A DNA stretch of 64,000 bases from an uncultured Alcanivorax sp. (GTDB lineage: Bacteria > Pseudomonadota > Gammaproteobacteria > Pseudomonadales > Alcanivoracaceae), in contig NZ_CAMYIV010000011.1 of NCBI RefSeq assembly GCF_947258575.1, forward strand, positions 248,001 to 312,000, given 5' to 3'. The notes under the pieces are model-generated. The model worked only from the letters and a program-made list of their open reading frames with translations, made no database searches and was not told the DNA's origin. Both the position numbers and the translations under genes were made by a program. Positions 25,250-36,744 of this stretch are shown here, piece by piece. Positions within the stretch are counted from its first letter, which is position 1; every line of letters begins with the position of its first letter.

Positions 25250-25832
25250 AGTCAAATCACCCACACCAAAATTCGCGGAAGAAACACGCGATACCCTCAT
25301 TCAAGAGGCTCTTGAACTGTTTGCCAGACACGGCTATGCAGGGACGTCTATTGACCGTATTGCTGAAAAAGTCAGCATGACTAAAGGCGCGGTTTACTAC
25401 TATTTCAGCAGCAAGAAAGAGGTGTTAATCGCGTGTTATCAGCTCCAGGCACAGTGGGTCGCAGAGGCGGTGGGGGCGGTTCCTGAAACCGATAACCCCT
25501 GGGATGACACCTTGCTGCTTTGCGACACCTTCCTCGATTTTGTGGTGAGCAATGGACGCCACACCATGCCACTGCAAGAGGTGATTACCTTTCTTGGCTG
25601 GGAGACATGGCGTGATATTGATAGTGGCTACACGATGGGTACGCTGGCTCGCACCATCTCACGCTTACAGGACGGCGGGTGGCTCAAACCCTATCCCCGC
25701 AATCTGCTTATCAGCATGATTTATGGTGTCCTGGTTGAGGCCGCCATCAATCTGGCGTCCTCGCCGGATGACTACACCTTGCAAGATATGAAGACATTGA
25801 TCGCGGACTTTCTGGGGGGGATGCGGGCATAG
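25245..25832 (+). CDS. TetR family transcriptional regulator
   Basis: Regulator of 195 residues. The N-terminal HTH is TRDTLIQEALELFARHGYAGTSIDRIAEKVSMTKGAVYYYFSSKKEVL in outline (TSIDRIAEKVSMTKGAVYYYF is the recognition part). The C-terminal ligand domain is variable and gives no hint of the effector. No Shine-Dalgarno precedes the ATG, which lies inside a palindrome; the message may be nearly leaderless. It is divergent from the DUF1272-hydrolase pair, its probable target. Base composition looks less GC-rich than in the core genes around it. Confidence 0.9.
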   Translation: MSVKSPTPKFAEETRDTLIQEALELFARHGYAGTSIDRIAEKVSMTKGAVYYYFSSKKEVLIACYQLQAQWVAEAVGAVPETDNPWDDTLLLCDTFLDFVVSNGRHTMPLQEVITFLGWETWRDIDSGYTMGTLARTISRLQDGGWLKPYPRNLLISMIYGVLVEAAINLASSPDDYTLQDMKTLIADFLGGMRA

Positions 25833-26054
25833 GGGCGTTATGACAGTACACCCCTTTTTAGCCAGTACCCAGACTGGCGCACAAGACGACATTGTGATGC
25901 ATCGAGGCTCCCGGGACGGGGCGCCGCTTCAATAGCATCCTTTCCCTGCGCGCACTCTGTGGGTTGCGTTCATCGATACCCCTTTTGGCGGTGAGCAGAA
26001 ATATCGGTTCCCCGTTGCGCAAATACACCCCTGGTTCAGTTGTGAAGTATCGCT

Positions 26055-26723
26055 ATGACGGCCTCATTTGATTGTCTGTATTCCTTTCGGCGCTGCCCCT
26101 ATGCCATGCGCGCCCGCCTGGGCGTGTTGTTCGCTGGGTTGCAGGTCGAGCTGCGGGAGGTGACCCTGAAAAACAAGCCCGCGCCAATGTTGGCGATAAG
26201 CCCTAAAGGGACCGTGCCTGTTTTGCGGCTTGCCGATGGGACTGTCATTGATGAAAGCCGGGACATCATGGTTTGGGCGCTAGAGCAGCAGGATCCACAG
26301 GGGCTGTTAGACGCAACGGTCCTGGATCAGGCGAATGCGCTGATTGAGCAAAACGATAATGAGTTCAAGTATTGGCTGGACCGCTATAAATACGCCGACC
26401 GCCATGTGGAGATGACTCAGGCAGAGTATCGGCAACGGGGAGAGGCCTTTCTTCAGGTTCTGGAGTCGTTGCTGAAGAGCCGCACTTACCTGCTTGGGGA
26501 TGATCCGACCATCGCGGATATTGGTGTGATGCCCTTTGTCCGCCAATTCGCCCATGTCGATCGCGATGTATTTAGCCAGCTGCCTTACCCGAATCTGCAG
26601 CGGTGGTTACAGGGCTGGTTAGAGCATTCACTCTTCCTGCAAACCATGATCAAGGTGCCGGTATGGCAGGAGGGCGATGAGGTGGTGGTGTTTCCTTCTC
26701 AAGACTGTGCGTCAATCCTCTAG
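26055..26723 (+). CDS. Glutathione S-transferase family protein
   Basis: Protein of 222 residues with a thioredoxin-like N-domain, LYSFRRCPYAMRARLGVLFAGL, whose RCPYAMRAR resembles the active site of glutaredoxin-2/omega-type GSTs with a catalytic Cys. The cis-Pro segment is GTVPVLRLADG and the ESRDIM motif binds the glutathione gamma-glutamyl group. The helical C-domain includes YLLGDDPTIADIGVMPFVRQFAHVD, the N-capping box. Probably a glutathione-dependent thiol transferase. Alone in its unit; the 222-nt gap upstream holds nothing I recognise. Confidence 0.9.
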   Translation: MTASFDCLYSFRRCPYAMRARLGVLFAGLQVELREVTLKNKPAPMLAISPKGTVPVLRLADGTVIDESRDIMVWALEQQDPQGLLDATVLDQANALIEQNDNEFKYWLDRYKYADRHVEMTQAEYRQRGEAFLQVLESLLKSRTYLLGDDPTIADIGVMPFVRQFAHVDRDVFSQLPYPNLQRWLQGWLEHSLFLQTMIKVPVWQEGDEVVVFPSQDCASIL

Positions 26724-26769
26724 CAACGAGAGTGCAGCTCCGGCCCAGTGTTCACCCTGTATTTTCTTA

Positions 26770-27453
26770 TCAAGGCTGGGGTAATCGATACCGTGCATTG
26801 TCCACCAACCAGTGGAAGATCCTGAATTGTGACTGCAGGTAGATCATGTATTCAGGGTGCCACTGAACGCCGAGGACGGGAATATTGCCGATGGGCTCAA
26901 TGGCCTGGGTGATCTTGTCCAGATCCCAGCCGGTGCGGCGCAGGGGCTCGGCCGGGCGCTTTACGGCCTGATGGTGCAGGCTGTTAACGCGGAGTTTGGT
27001 TTTGCCGGTTATGTGGGCGAGTCGGGAATCGGGTTCGAGCCAGACTTGTTTGGTCGGCAGCAGCCCGGGCCGGTTGTAGGTCAGACGGCGAATATGGCGG
27101 ATGTCATTGTGCAGGGTGCCGCCGAGGACGGTGTTGATCAGTTGCGCCCCGCGGCATATGCCAATCATGGGGATATCGTGTTTCAGCGCGTGCCGAATCC
27201 ATTCGATTTCCAGTGTGTCTCGTTCTGGATCGAGCTTGACCCGGGCATCGACTTCACCGCCGTAATGCTCCGGGCTGATATCGTTACCGCCACCGATCAC
27301 CAGGGCATCCGGTGGCGCCCCCTGCCACGGGTGATGAACCGAAATGCGTTGGGGAACCGCACCACACAGGCGTAACGCCAGCGCCGTGCACCACCAGGCC
27401 GGCGCCCAGCGGCGGTGGTTGCCGGTAACGCCTATGTGTGGTCGTCCAGCCAT
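26770..27453 (-). CDS. Class I glutamine amidotransferase-like hydrolase (PuuD/peptidase C26 type)
   Basis: Protein of 227 residues. The nucleophile elbow is MIGICRGAQLIN (Cys100), and the His-Glu dyad is in VLGVQWHPEY (His199, Glu201). LVIGGGNDISPEHYGG is typical of gamma-glutamyl-GABA hydrolase-like proteins. It overlaps the upstream amidoligase gene by 22 bases, so the two are translationally coupled. Pairing of Amidoligase_2 with a GATase-like thiol peptidase is a known proteobacterial neighbourhood. The likely role is hydrolysis of a gamma-glutamyl or other isopeptide bond, possibly the one formed by its partner. Substrate unknown. Confidence 0.88.
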   Translation of the reverse strand: MAGRPHIGVTGNHRRWAPAWWCTALALRLCGAVPQRISVHHPWQGAPPDALVIGGGNDISPEHYGGEVDARVKLDPERDTLEIEWIRHALKHDIPMIGICRGAQLINTVLGGTLHNDIRHIRRLTYNRPGLLPTKQVWLEPDSRLAHITGKTKLRVNSLHHQAVKRPAEPLRRTGWDLDKITQAIEPIGNIPVLGVQWHPEYMIYLQSQFRIFHWLVDNARYRLPQP

Positions 27454-28406
27454 CGGGATATCCTTTTTCCCCAGGCACCACGATCCACACCAATCAGCGG
27501 CCTGTCCGCCGCCAGGAATTCGTCGCCCAGCTGCTGGAGCGAGGCGTCGTCGTTGGCGAGTTGTTCAACCCGGCACCAGCGTATCCAGGAGGATGCGAGG
27601 CTCCATTGCGGGTCGTCAATCTGGCAATTGGGCAATCGGTAATGAAAGGTCGGCCGTGATTTAATCTTCGCGTCATCGACAGTGGCGCGAACACGGTCAG
27701 CATCGATTTCGGCAAACAGGGGCAGCATGTCCAGCGCGCGGTTGCGGCTGGGGTTATGCTCAAGATAATCGTCGATCAGGGTATTGATATCTGGCGCTTC
27801 TCGCGTCAGCAGGACCTTGATATATGACTCCTCGAACAAGTCGATGTAAGGGCTGATCCGTCGTGCCAGGTTGACATCGTTGGCCTCCACCTGCCACCAC
27901 TGCAGCAGCACGAACGCGCGCAGGTAACGGTGAATGGTGGGCGCATCCAGTGCCGGAATTTCCGTATTGATATGCACGCCGTAGGCCGCAATCAATGATT
28001 CTTCGGTACCGTTTGCGCCGGCCTCGCGCAGCGCCTCGACCAGATCGTCAAGTATATGCAGTGATGTGACGGGCAGTGGCGGGCACACCACTTCGACGGG
28101 TACCAGGAGCTCTGCCGCCTTTGACAACGGATGCAGCAGCTCATCCACGGCCTTACCCGCGTTGGCCGCCATGGTCTTGAGAAAATCCCAGTCGAGCTCG
28201 ACATTGAAATCACCGTGATCGGTTTGCACACACACTTCCGCGGCGGTTTCGTCTGTCATCTTTCCGTTAAGCGTATCGCACACCACGCGGGCGGTATCGC
28301 GGAATGCAATACCGGAGAACTCAAGCTCGAAGCCCACAGTGCGGACTTTACCTGCGGTATTTTTGAGTGCATTCAGTGATTCCAACCGGGAACTGTAAGC
28401 ATCCAT
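27432..28406 (-). CDS. Putative amidoligase (Amidoligase_2, glutamine-synthetase-like fold)
   Basis: Protein of 324 residues. The signature is RTVGFELEFSGI with Glu27 and Glu29, the predicted metal/ATP ligands of the GS-like amidoligase family, followed by ELDWDFLKTM and the mid-domain YGVHINTEIP strand. The family was predicted by sequence analysis to form amide bonds between amino-acid or peptide substrates using ATP. ATG 28406 is chosen because the conserved region starts 20 residues later; the longer frame adds a non-homologous leader. It is first in a two-gene operon with a thiol hydrolase, so the pair may make and process an amide-linked metabolite or modify a protein. No substrate is known to me. 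Confidence 0.82.
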   Translation of the reverse strand: MDAYSSRLESLNALKNTAGKVRTVGFELEFSGIAFRDTARVVCDTLNGKMTDETAAEVCVQTDHGDFNVELDWDFLKTMAANAGKAVDELLHPLSKAAELLVPVEVVCPPLPVTSLHILDDLVEALREAGANGTEESLIAAYGVHINTEIPALDAPTIHRYLRAFVLLQWWQVEANDVNLARRISPYIDLFEESYIKVLLTREAPDINTLIDDYLEHNPSRNRALDMLPLFAEIDADRVRATVDDAKIKSRPTFHYRLPNCQIDDPQWSLASSWIRWCRVEQLANDDASLQQLGDEFLAADRPLIGVDRGAWGKRISRWLDDHT

Positions 28407-28593
28407 TGATGAACGACCTCGCTGCTTGTTCAGGGGGACCTTTCCTCGAGTTGGGTTCACTGACTCGATGCGTTTTGATAACACTACGCTGCCTGCCGAG
28501 GGAACAACAACCACGAACAGCGAACATCAGGACGCCTACATCTTGGCAGGCCACCTACGGATCTATTAATGGATAGTCTGCATGAGGCGGTGT

Positions 28594-28758
28594 ATGGCTA
28601 AGGTGAAGAAGAGCATTACGGTGACAGATCAGCAGGCTAGTTGGATCAAGGCCCAGATCAGGAACGGACATTATGGTGATGAGAGTGAAGAGGTGTGTGA
28701 GCTTATCCGTATGGAGATACGGCAGAGATCATGCGGGTGCCAGATCGTCAGGATATGA
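28594..28758 (+). pseudogene. ParD-like antitoxin gene, truncated or frameshifted
   Basis: A 54-codon frame reads MAKVKKSITVTDQQASWIK...GHYGDESEEVCELIRMEIRQ, the start of a ParD/CopG-type antitoxin (ribbon strand ITVTDQQ, then helices). Normal ParD proteins are about 80 residues and continue with SEVIRELIRE-like sequence. Here that part is altered (SEEVCELIR) and the tail departs into CGCQIVRI before a TGA. No parE toxin follows; a terminator comes at once. It appears to be a solitary remnant of a toxin-antitoxin module. Confidence 0.65.
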
Positions 28759-28786
28759 TGGCAATGTATAAATCCCGCACAAAGAA

Positions 28787-28815
28787 AAACCCCGGCGGGT
28801 AGCCGGGGTTTTTTG
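28787..28815 (+). terminator. Intrinsic terminator after the parD remnant
   Basis: AAACCCCGGC-GGGTA-GCCGGGGTTT hairpin followed by TTTT; the A-rich left flank also allows function on the minus strand for fadA. Confidence 0.8.
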
Positions 28816-28895
28816 TTTCCAATCCCGCCCTTGTGAGGCAGGGCCGGAAATTGGTGTGGGAGCAGGGCGGTTGTCAAAAGCGCCCTCTCCCCAAA

Positions 28896-28921
28896 CCCCT
28901 CTCCCGCAAGCGGGAGAGGGG
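28896..28921. repeat. CCCCTCTCCCGC inverted repeat
   Basis: Perfect 12-nt arms with an AA loop, 7 nt past the fadA stop. A related GGGAGAGGG inverted repeat is at 20904-20926. Confidence 0.8.
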
Positions 28922-28928
28922 CTTAAGA

Positions 28929-32278
<3,350 letters not shown>

Positions 32279-32375
32279 AGCTTCTGCTCTCCAGTCCCAA
32301 AGTACGCGGCTAACTTGGCCGCTTTGGTATTGCCCCGGTCCCCGAAAATGGGGGAGGCGGCGTCATTCATGTGAG

Positions 32376-32393
32376 TGTTTGCTTACATAAACA
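32376..32393. promoter_or_regulatory. Palindrome upstream of fadB, possible operator
   Basis: TGTTTGCTTACATAAACA has 5-nt complementary ends (TGTTT/AAACA) about 98 nt before the fadB start, in the 442-nt divergent gap to recJ. It does not match the E. coli FadR or Pseudomonas PsrA consensus as I know them. Confidence 0.3.
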
Positions 32394-32580
32394 ACGAAAC
32401 TCGTAGGCCCGCAAGTATAGGGAAGGTGAATGACTTTTTTAGCCCCAATTTGTGACTAATTAGTCGTGGGGCCGGTGGATGGGTGGCGGTTGGTGAAAAA
32501 AACATCACTTGCGACCTGTGATAGTGCTGTTCCGGGTGCGGCGTGGCAGACTGCCTGCCTTGATGGTCAACCCCGTTCTC

Positions 32581-32676
32581 GTAGGAGCTATGCTTGCATG
32601 GCGAACCGTTGAGGCATGTTTCCTGTCACGTAGCTACTAACCTGAAAGCCTTTCGCCATGCGAGCATGGCTCCTAC
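32581..32676. repeat. 25-nt hairpin repeat, head-to-head pair
   Basis: Plus copy at 32581-32605 (GCTATG/CATGGC stem with one G-T pair) and minus copy at 32652-32676 (GCCATG/CATGGC), in the gap between fadB and recJ. The rest of this 442-nt gap holds the fadB palindrome and no supported gene. Confidence 0.82.
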
Positions 32677-32720
32677 AGCGTGCGTGATAGCACCGAGCCC
32701 ATACCGAGCCTTATATACCG

Positions 32721-34445
32721 ATGCCCGTAGACAAACTCAGCCTGCCCGCCATTACCCGCCGCCCACGGCACACCCCGGATTGGCCGGATGTGCCGCCGTT
32801 GCTGGCGCGGATTCTGGCCGGGCGGGGGGTGGATGACCCGGCGCAGCTGGACCTGGCGCTCAAGCGCTTACCGCATCCGTCTTCCTTCACAGGACTGCGT
32901 GGGGCCGTGGAGCTGCTGTTACAAGGCCGATCCGACCACTGGCGTATCTGTATTGTCGGCGACTACGACGCCGATGGCGCCACCGCCACCACCCTGATGG
33001 TGCGCGGGCTGGAACTGCTGGGCTTCCCGCGCCCGGAGTTCCTGGTGCCGGATCGTTTCGAATACGGCTACGGCCTGTCGCCGGCCATCGTTGAGCTGGC
33101 CCAGCAGCAGTACCAGCCGGACCTGATAGTTACCGTGGATAACGGCATCGCCAGCGTGGATGGCGTGGCTGCTGCCCGGGCCCGGGGCATCAAGGTGCTG
33201 ATCACCGATCACCACCTGCCCGGTGACACCCTGCCGGACGCCGATGCACTGGTGAACCCGCGCCTGCCGGGCTGTGAGGATTTCCCCGCCGCCAACCTGG
33301 CCGGTGTCGGTGTCGCCTTCTATTTATTGATGGATCTGCAACGGGCCCTGCGCGAGCAGGGTTTTACGCCTACGGCACCGATCACCGATCTGCTGGACCT
33401 GGTAGCGCTGGGGACGGTGGCGGATGTGGTGTCCCTGGACGATGCCAACCGGGTTCTGGTGGAGCAGGGCCTGCGCCGTATCCGCGCCGGCAAGGGCTGC
33501 CCGGGCATCCGCGCCCTGTTGCAGGTGGCCGGGCGCGACCCGAACCGGGCCCTGGCGGCGGACATGGGCTTTGCCGTGGGCCCGCGTCTGAACGCGGCGG
33601 GGCGCCTGTCGGACATGACCCACGGCATCGCCTGCCTGCTGGCGGAGACCGACGCTGAGGCTCTGGAGATGGCCCAGGAGCTGGACACCATCAACCGCGA
33701 GCGCCGCTCCATCGAGCACGGCATGCGCGATGCGGCCATGGTGGAAGTGTCGCGGCTGAACCCGGAAAACCTGCCGGCAGGGCTGTGCCTGTATGGCAAG
33801 GAATGGCACGAAGGGGTGGTGGGGATTCTCGCCTCGCGGGTGAAGGAAGCCATTCACCGGCCGGTGATCGCCTTTGCCCCGGCCCAGCAGCCCGGTACCT
33901 TGAAGGGCTCTGGCCGCTCGATCCCCGGCCTGCATCTGCGTGATGCCCTGGATGCGGTGGCCACCGCCAACCCGGGACTGCTGAGCAAGTTCGGCGGCCA
34001 CGCCATGGCGGCTGGGCTGTCCCTGGAGCGAGACAAGCTGGACCAGTTCAAGGTGGCCTTTGAAAAAGCGGTCAGCGAGCTGTTGTCGCCCAAGGCACTG
34101 GAAAAGGTGGTGGAGACCGATGGCGAGCTGGATGACCACGAGCTGTCATTGAGCAATGCCGAGCTGCTCAGTCATCGCTTTCCCTGGGGGCAGGGCTTCC
34201 CGGCCCCAAGCTTCGATGGCGAGTTCGAGGTGCTCAAGCACCGCATCGTCGGCGAGCGTCACCTTAAACTGACCCTGGGCCTGCCCGGCGTCAGCGGCAT
34301 CATCGATGCCATCCACTTCAATGTACCGGTGGAAACCCTGCCCAAGCGGATCAGCCGGGTGCGCGGCGTCTATCGGCTGGAAGTGAACGAATTCCGCGGC
34401 CAGCGTAACCCGCAGTTGCTGTTCGAGCATTTGATTCCGCTGTAA
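32721..34445 (+). CDS. recJ: Single-stranded-DNA-specific exonuclease RecJ
   Basis: Protein of 574 residues, family length about 577. The DHH phosphoesterase motifs are IVGDYDADGATATTLM (motif I), VTVDNGIA (motif II), VLITDHHLPGD (DHH) and the DHHA1 domain with SGRSIPGLHLRDAL and FGGHAMAAGLSL. It degrades single-stranded DNA 5' to 3' in recombination and repair. It is transcribed divergently from fadB. There is no strong Shine-Dalgarno before the ATG. Confidence 0.97.
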   Translation: MPVDKLSLPAITRRPRHTPDWPDVPPLLARILAGRGVDDPAQLDLALKRLPHPSSFTGLRGAVELLLQGRSDHWRICIVGDYDADGATATTLMVRGLELLGFPRPEFLVPDRFEYGYGLSPAIVELAQQQYQPDLIVTVDNGIASVDGVAAARARGIKVLITDHHLPGDTLPDADALVNPRLPGCEDFPAANLAGVGVAFYLLMDLQRALREQGFTPTAPITDLLDLVALGTVADVVSLDDANRVLVEQGLRRIRAGKGCPGIRALLQVAGRDPNRALAADMGFAVGPRLNAAGRLSDMTHGIACLLAETDAEALEMAQELDTINRERRSIEHGMRDAAMVEVSRLNPENLPAGLCLYGKEWHEGVVGILASRVKEAIHRPVIAFAPAQQPGTLKGSGRSIPGLHLRDALDAVATANPGLLSKFGGHAMAAGLSLERDKLDQFKVAFEKAVSELLSPKALEKVVETDGELDDHELSLSNAELLSHRFPWGQGFPAPSFDGEFEVLKHRIVGERHLKLTLGLPGVSGIIDAIHFNVPVETLPKRISRVRGVYRLEVNEFRGQRNPQLLFEHLIPL

Positions 34446-34471
34446 CGCCGTCCCGTCACTACATCGCCCCT

Positions 34472-34608
34472 GTAGGAGCGGCGCTTGAGCCGCGAACCGG
34501 TCACCGGATAACACCGAAAATTCCGGGGGGCTTGGTGATCTCTGCGCCCTCTGTGATGTCATTGTGGTAAATCGAACTTGGGGTTCGCGGCTCAAGCGCC
34601 GCTCCTAC
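34472..34608. repeat. 25-nt hairpin repeat pair flanking a CACAGAGG-type half element
   Basis: Plus copy at 34472-34496 and minus copy at 34584-34608 with identical GGCGCTTGAGCC centres. Between them, near 34538-34575, lies a diverged right half of the CACAGAGG inverted repeat seen at 1008-1077. The surrounding 374-nt gap between recJ and the small gene contains nothing else recognised. Confidence 0.78.
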
Positions 34609-34819
34609 GGGGGAGGGAGGTAGGGAGGTGTGAAAGTAGCTGTTTCGTAAAATTGTCGACAATGCTGTCGGCGGCCCGGGTTTTTGCTAGCATTGCGCCT
34701 CGCGCTCACCATCGGGCGCCTGTTTTACCAGGGTGCGGCCCAAAAGGCCGTGCCGGCATTGACTGCGCGGGGTGGCTATCGTCCACCGTCGTGTTGTGTC
34801 CTTAACGGAGGGGACTCAA

Positions 34820-35104
34820 ATGAAGACCATACACAAGCACCGCCTGAAGGTGGTCAACGAGGTGCAGGAGCTGCGCCTGCCCGAAGAAGGCAAGGTACTG
34901 CGGGTGGATTACATCCCCCAGGAAGCGGTGATTTTCATGTGGGTGGAAGTGGACGCGGACACCGTGATCGACACCCCGAAAGAAGTGCGCACCTTCAAGG
35001 TGTTCACCACCGGTTCCGGTATTCCCAATAATGCCCGCTATATCGGTACCACCATTGATAACATGAAGGGCGAGGCTCACCACGTCTACGAGTTGAGAGA
35101 CTGA
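34820..35104 (+). CDS. Small protein of unknown function (94 residues)
   Basis: It begins MKTIHKHRLKVVNEVQELRLPEEGKVLRVDY and continues with VIFMWVEVDADT, TFKVFTTGSGIP and YIGTTIDNMKGEAHHVYEL. The pattern of short beta strands recalls small phage- and plasmid-associated proteins of the DUF7352 kind, which share an MKxIHKxxL opening and a late HVYE. A GGAGGGG site supports the ATG at 34820. Both sides are repeat-rich. No function can be stated. Confidence 0.7.
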   Translation: MKTIHKHRLKVVNEVQELRLPEEGKVLRVDYIPQEAVIFMWVEVDADTVIDTPKEVRTFKVFTTGSGIPNNARYIGTTIDNMKGEAHHVYELRD

Positions 35105-35148
35105 TCTGGCCGCGTCGTTGGCGGCACGATCCGTGACATCTTCAAAGC

Positions 35149-35222
35149 CGCTGTAGGAACGGAGCGTAGCGGAGTAAAGCACGCATTTCCGTGCGGCCCG
35201 AAGGGTGAGCGAAGCGAATAAC
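35149..35222. repeat. GCGGCCCGAAGG-core repeat, copy 1
   Basis: A 74-nt block, TGTAGGAACGGAGCG...TGCGGCCCGAAGGGTGAGCG...GAATAAC, with recognisable relatives at 50751-50822 (same orientation) and 57503-57570 (inverted). Confidence 0.75.
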
Positions 35223-35223
35223 T

Positions 35224-35381
35224 CCTCTTGAGGGACGAATCCGAGCCCTGGCGAGGAGACAGCCGATGTGGGCGTCACCTGATCCTTCTGGAGGCCCGGG
35301 TTGCTCTGCTACTCCGAACCGAATCTGGGGTAGGCTCTGCGGACGATTTCCACGCTGATGCGTGGTTCGTCCCTCAAGAGG
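35224..35381. repeat. Long-range inverted repeat upstream of prfB
   Basis: Perfect 16-nt arms, CCTCTTGAGGGACGAA at 35224-35239 and its complement at 35366-35381, separated by 126 nt. They lie in the 427-nt gap before prfB, which shows no supported gene. Confidence 0.75.
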
Positions 35382-35531
35382 AACTCCTACAGCGGCTTCG
35401 TTATAAACGTGCGGGCCGCGCTCCTGCGGCGAAGGCGGAGGTGCCGCCCCTCGTCAGTTAACCCGCAAACCGTTAGACTGCGCTGTTTTCCGCGTATCAA
35501 TTCTGCCAAGCACTGATTCTAGAGAGACGTA

Positions 35532-36648
35532 ATGGAAGTCAATCCGCTGCGAACCCATCTTTCCGACCTGTCTGAGCGTGTCGAAGCGCTTAGGGGGTAT
35601 CTTTGACTACGATCAGAAGAGTGAACGTCTGACCGAAGTCGAGCGCGAGCTTGAAAACCCGGATGTCTGGAGCGACCCGGACTATGCCCGGGGCCTGGGC
35701 AAGGAACGCGCCCAGCTGGAGCTGGTCGTCAACACCATCAACAACGCCTCCCAGGGGGTGGAAGACACCTCCGGCCTGCTGGAGCTGGTGGTGGAAGAGG
35801 GCGATGAAGACAGCCTGCCGGAAGTAGAAAGCGAGCTGGCGCGGCTGGAGAAGATGGTGGCAGATCTGGAATTCCGCCGCATGTTCTCCGGGCAGATGGA
35901 TGCCTGTAGCGCCTACCTGGATATCCAGGCCGGCTCCGGTGGCACCGAGGCCCAGGATTGGGGCGAAATGATGCTGCGCATGTACCTGCGCTGGGGCGAG
36001 GCCCACGGTTTCAAGACCGAGCTGGTGGAAGCCTCTGCCGGTGATGTGGCCGGTATCAAGTCTGCCACGGTGCGTTTTGAAGGTGAGTACGCCTACGGCT
36101 GGCTGCGTACCGAAACCGGCGTGCACCGACTGGTGCGCAAGAGCCCGTTCGATTCCGGCGGCCGCCGCCATACCTCGTTCAGCTCGGTGTTTGTGTCCCC
36201 GGAAGTGGACGACGATATCGACGTGAATATCGACGTGGGCAGCATGCGGGTGGACACCTACCGAGCCTCCGGCGCCGGTGGCCAGCACGTTAACCGAACC
36301 GATTCCGCGGTGCGCCTGACCTATGATTACACCGACGAAGGTGGCGAGAAGCACACCCTGGTGACCCAGTGCCAGAGCGGGCGAAGCCAGCACCAGAACA
36401 AGGACCAGGCCCTGAAGATGATGCAGGCCAAGGTCTATGAAGTGGAAATGCAGCGCCGCAACGCGGAAAAGCAGGTCCAGGAAAGCAACAAGTCGGATAT
36501 TGGCTGGGGCAGCCAGATCCGCTCCTATGTACTGGATGATGGCCGCATCAAGGATCTGCGCACCGGCGTAGAGAGCCACAATACCCAGCAAGTATTGGAC
36601 GGTGCGCTGGATCAGTTTATTGAAGCGTCCCTGAAAGCAGGATTGTAA
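35532..36648 (+). CDS. prfB: Peptide chain release factor 2, with programmed +1 frameshift
   Basis: The gene begins at ATG 35532 ([12 protein letters not shown]) and meets an in-frame TGA at 35604 after codon 24. Reading then continues in the +1 frame (DYDQKSERL), giving about 371 residues. The site CTTAGGGGGTATCTTTGAC contains the internal Shine-Dalgarno AGGGGG and the CTT-TGA-C slippery stop used for RF2 autoregulation. RF2 identity is confirmed by the SPF anticodon-like tripeptide (RKSPFDSGG) and the GGQ motif (SGAGGQHVN). It terminates translation at UGA and UAA. lysS follows, as is common. Confidence 0.97.
35590..35607 (+). promoter_or_regulatory. prfB: prfB programmed +1 frameshift site
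   Basis: The internal Shine-Dalgarno-like AGGGGG lies 3 nt before CTT-TGA-C. When RF2 is scarce, ribosomes shift at CTT and read GAC. Confidence 0.95.
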
Positions 36649-36744
36649 TTCCGGGAAGCGGGGACCCCTGGCGGCCCCCGCTGTATTAACAAGCAGCATC
36701 AGCCTTGCCAGCAGGCAGGCGAGAGACCGAATTAAGGTAACCCG

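Noticed and set aside
32376-32393. PsrA or FadR site controlling fadBA
   Set aside because: The palindrome has the half-sites in the wrong order for PsrA and does not fit FadR; kept only as an unassigned palindrome.
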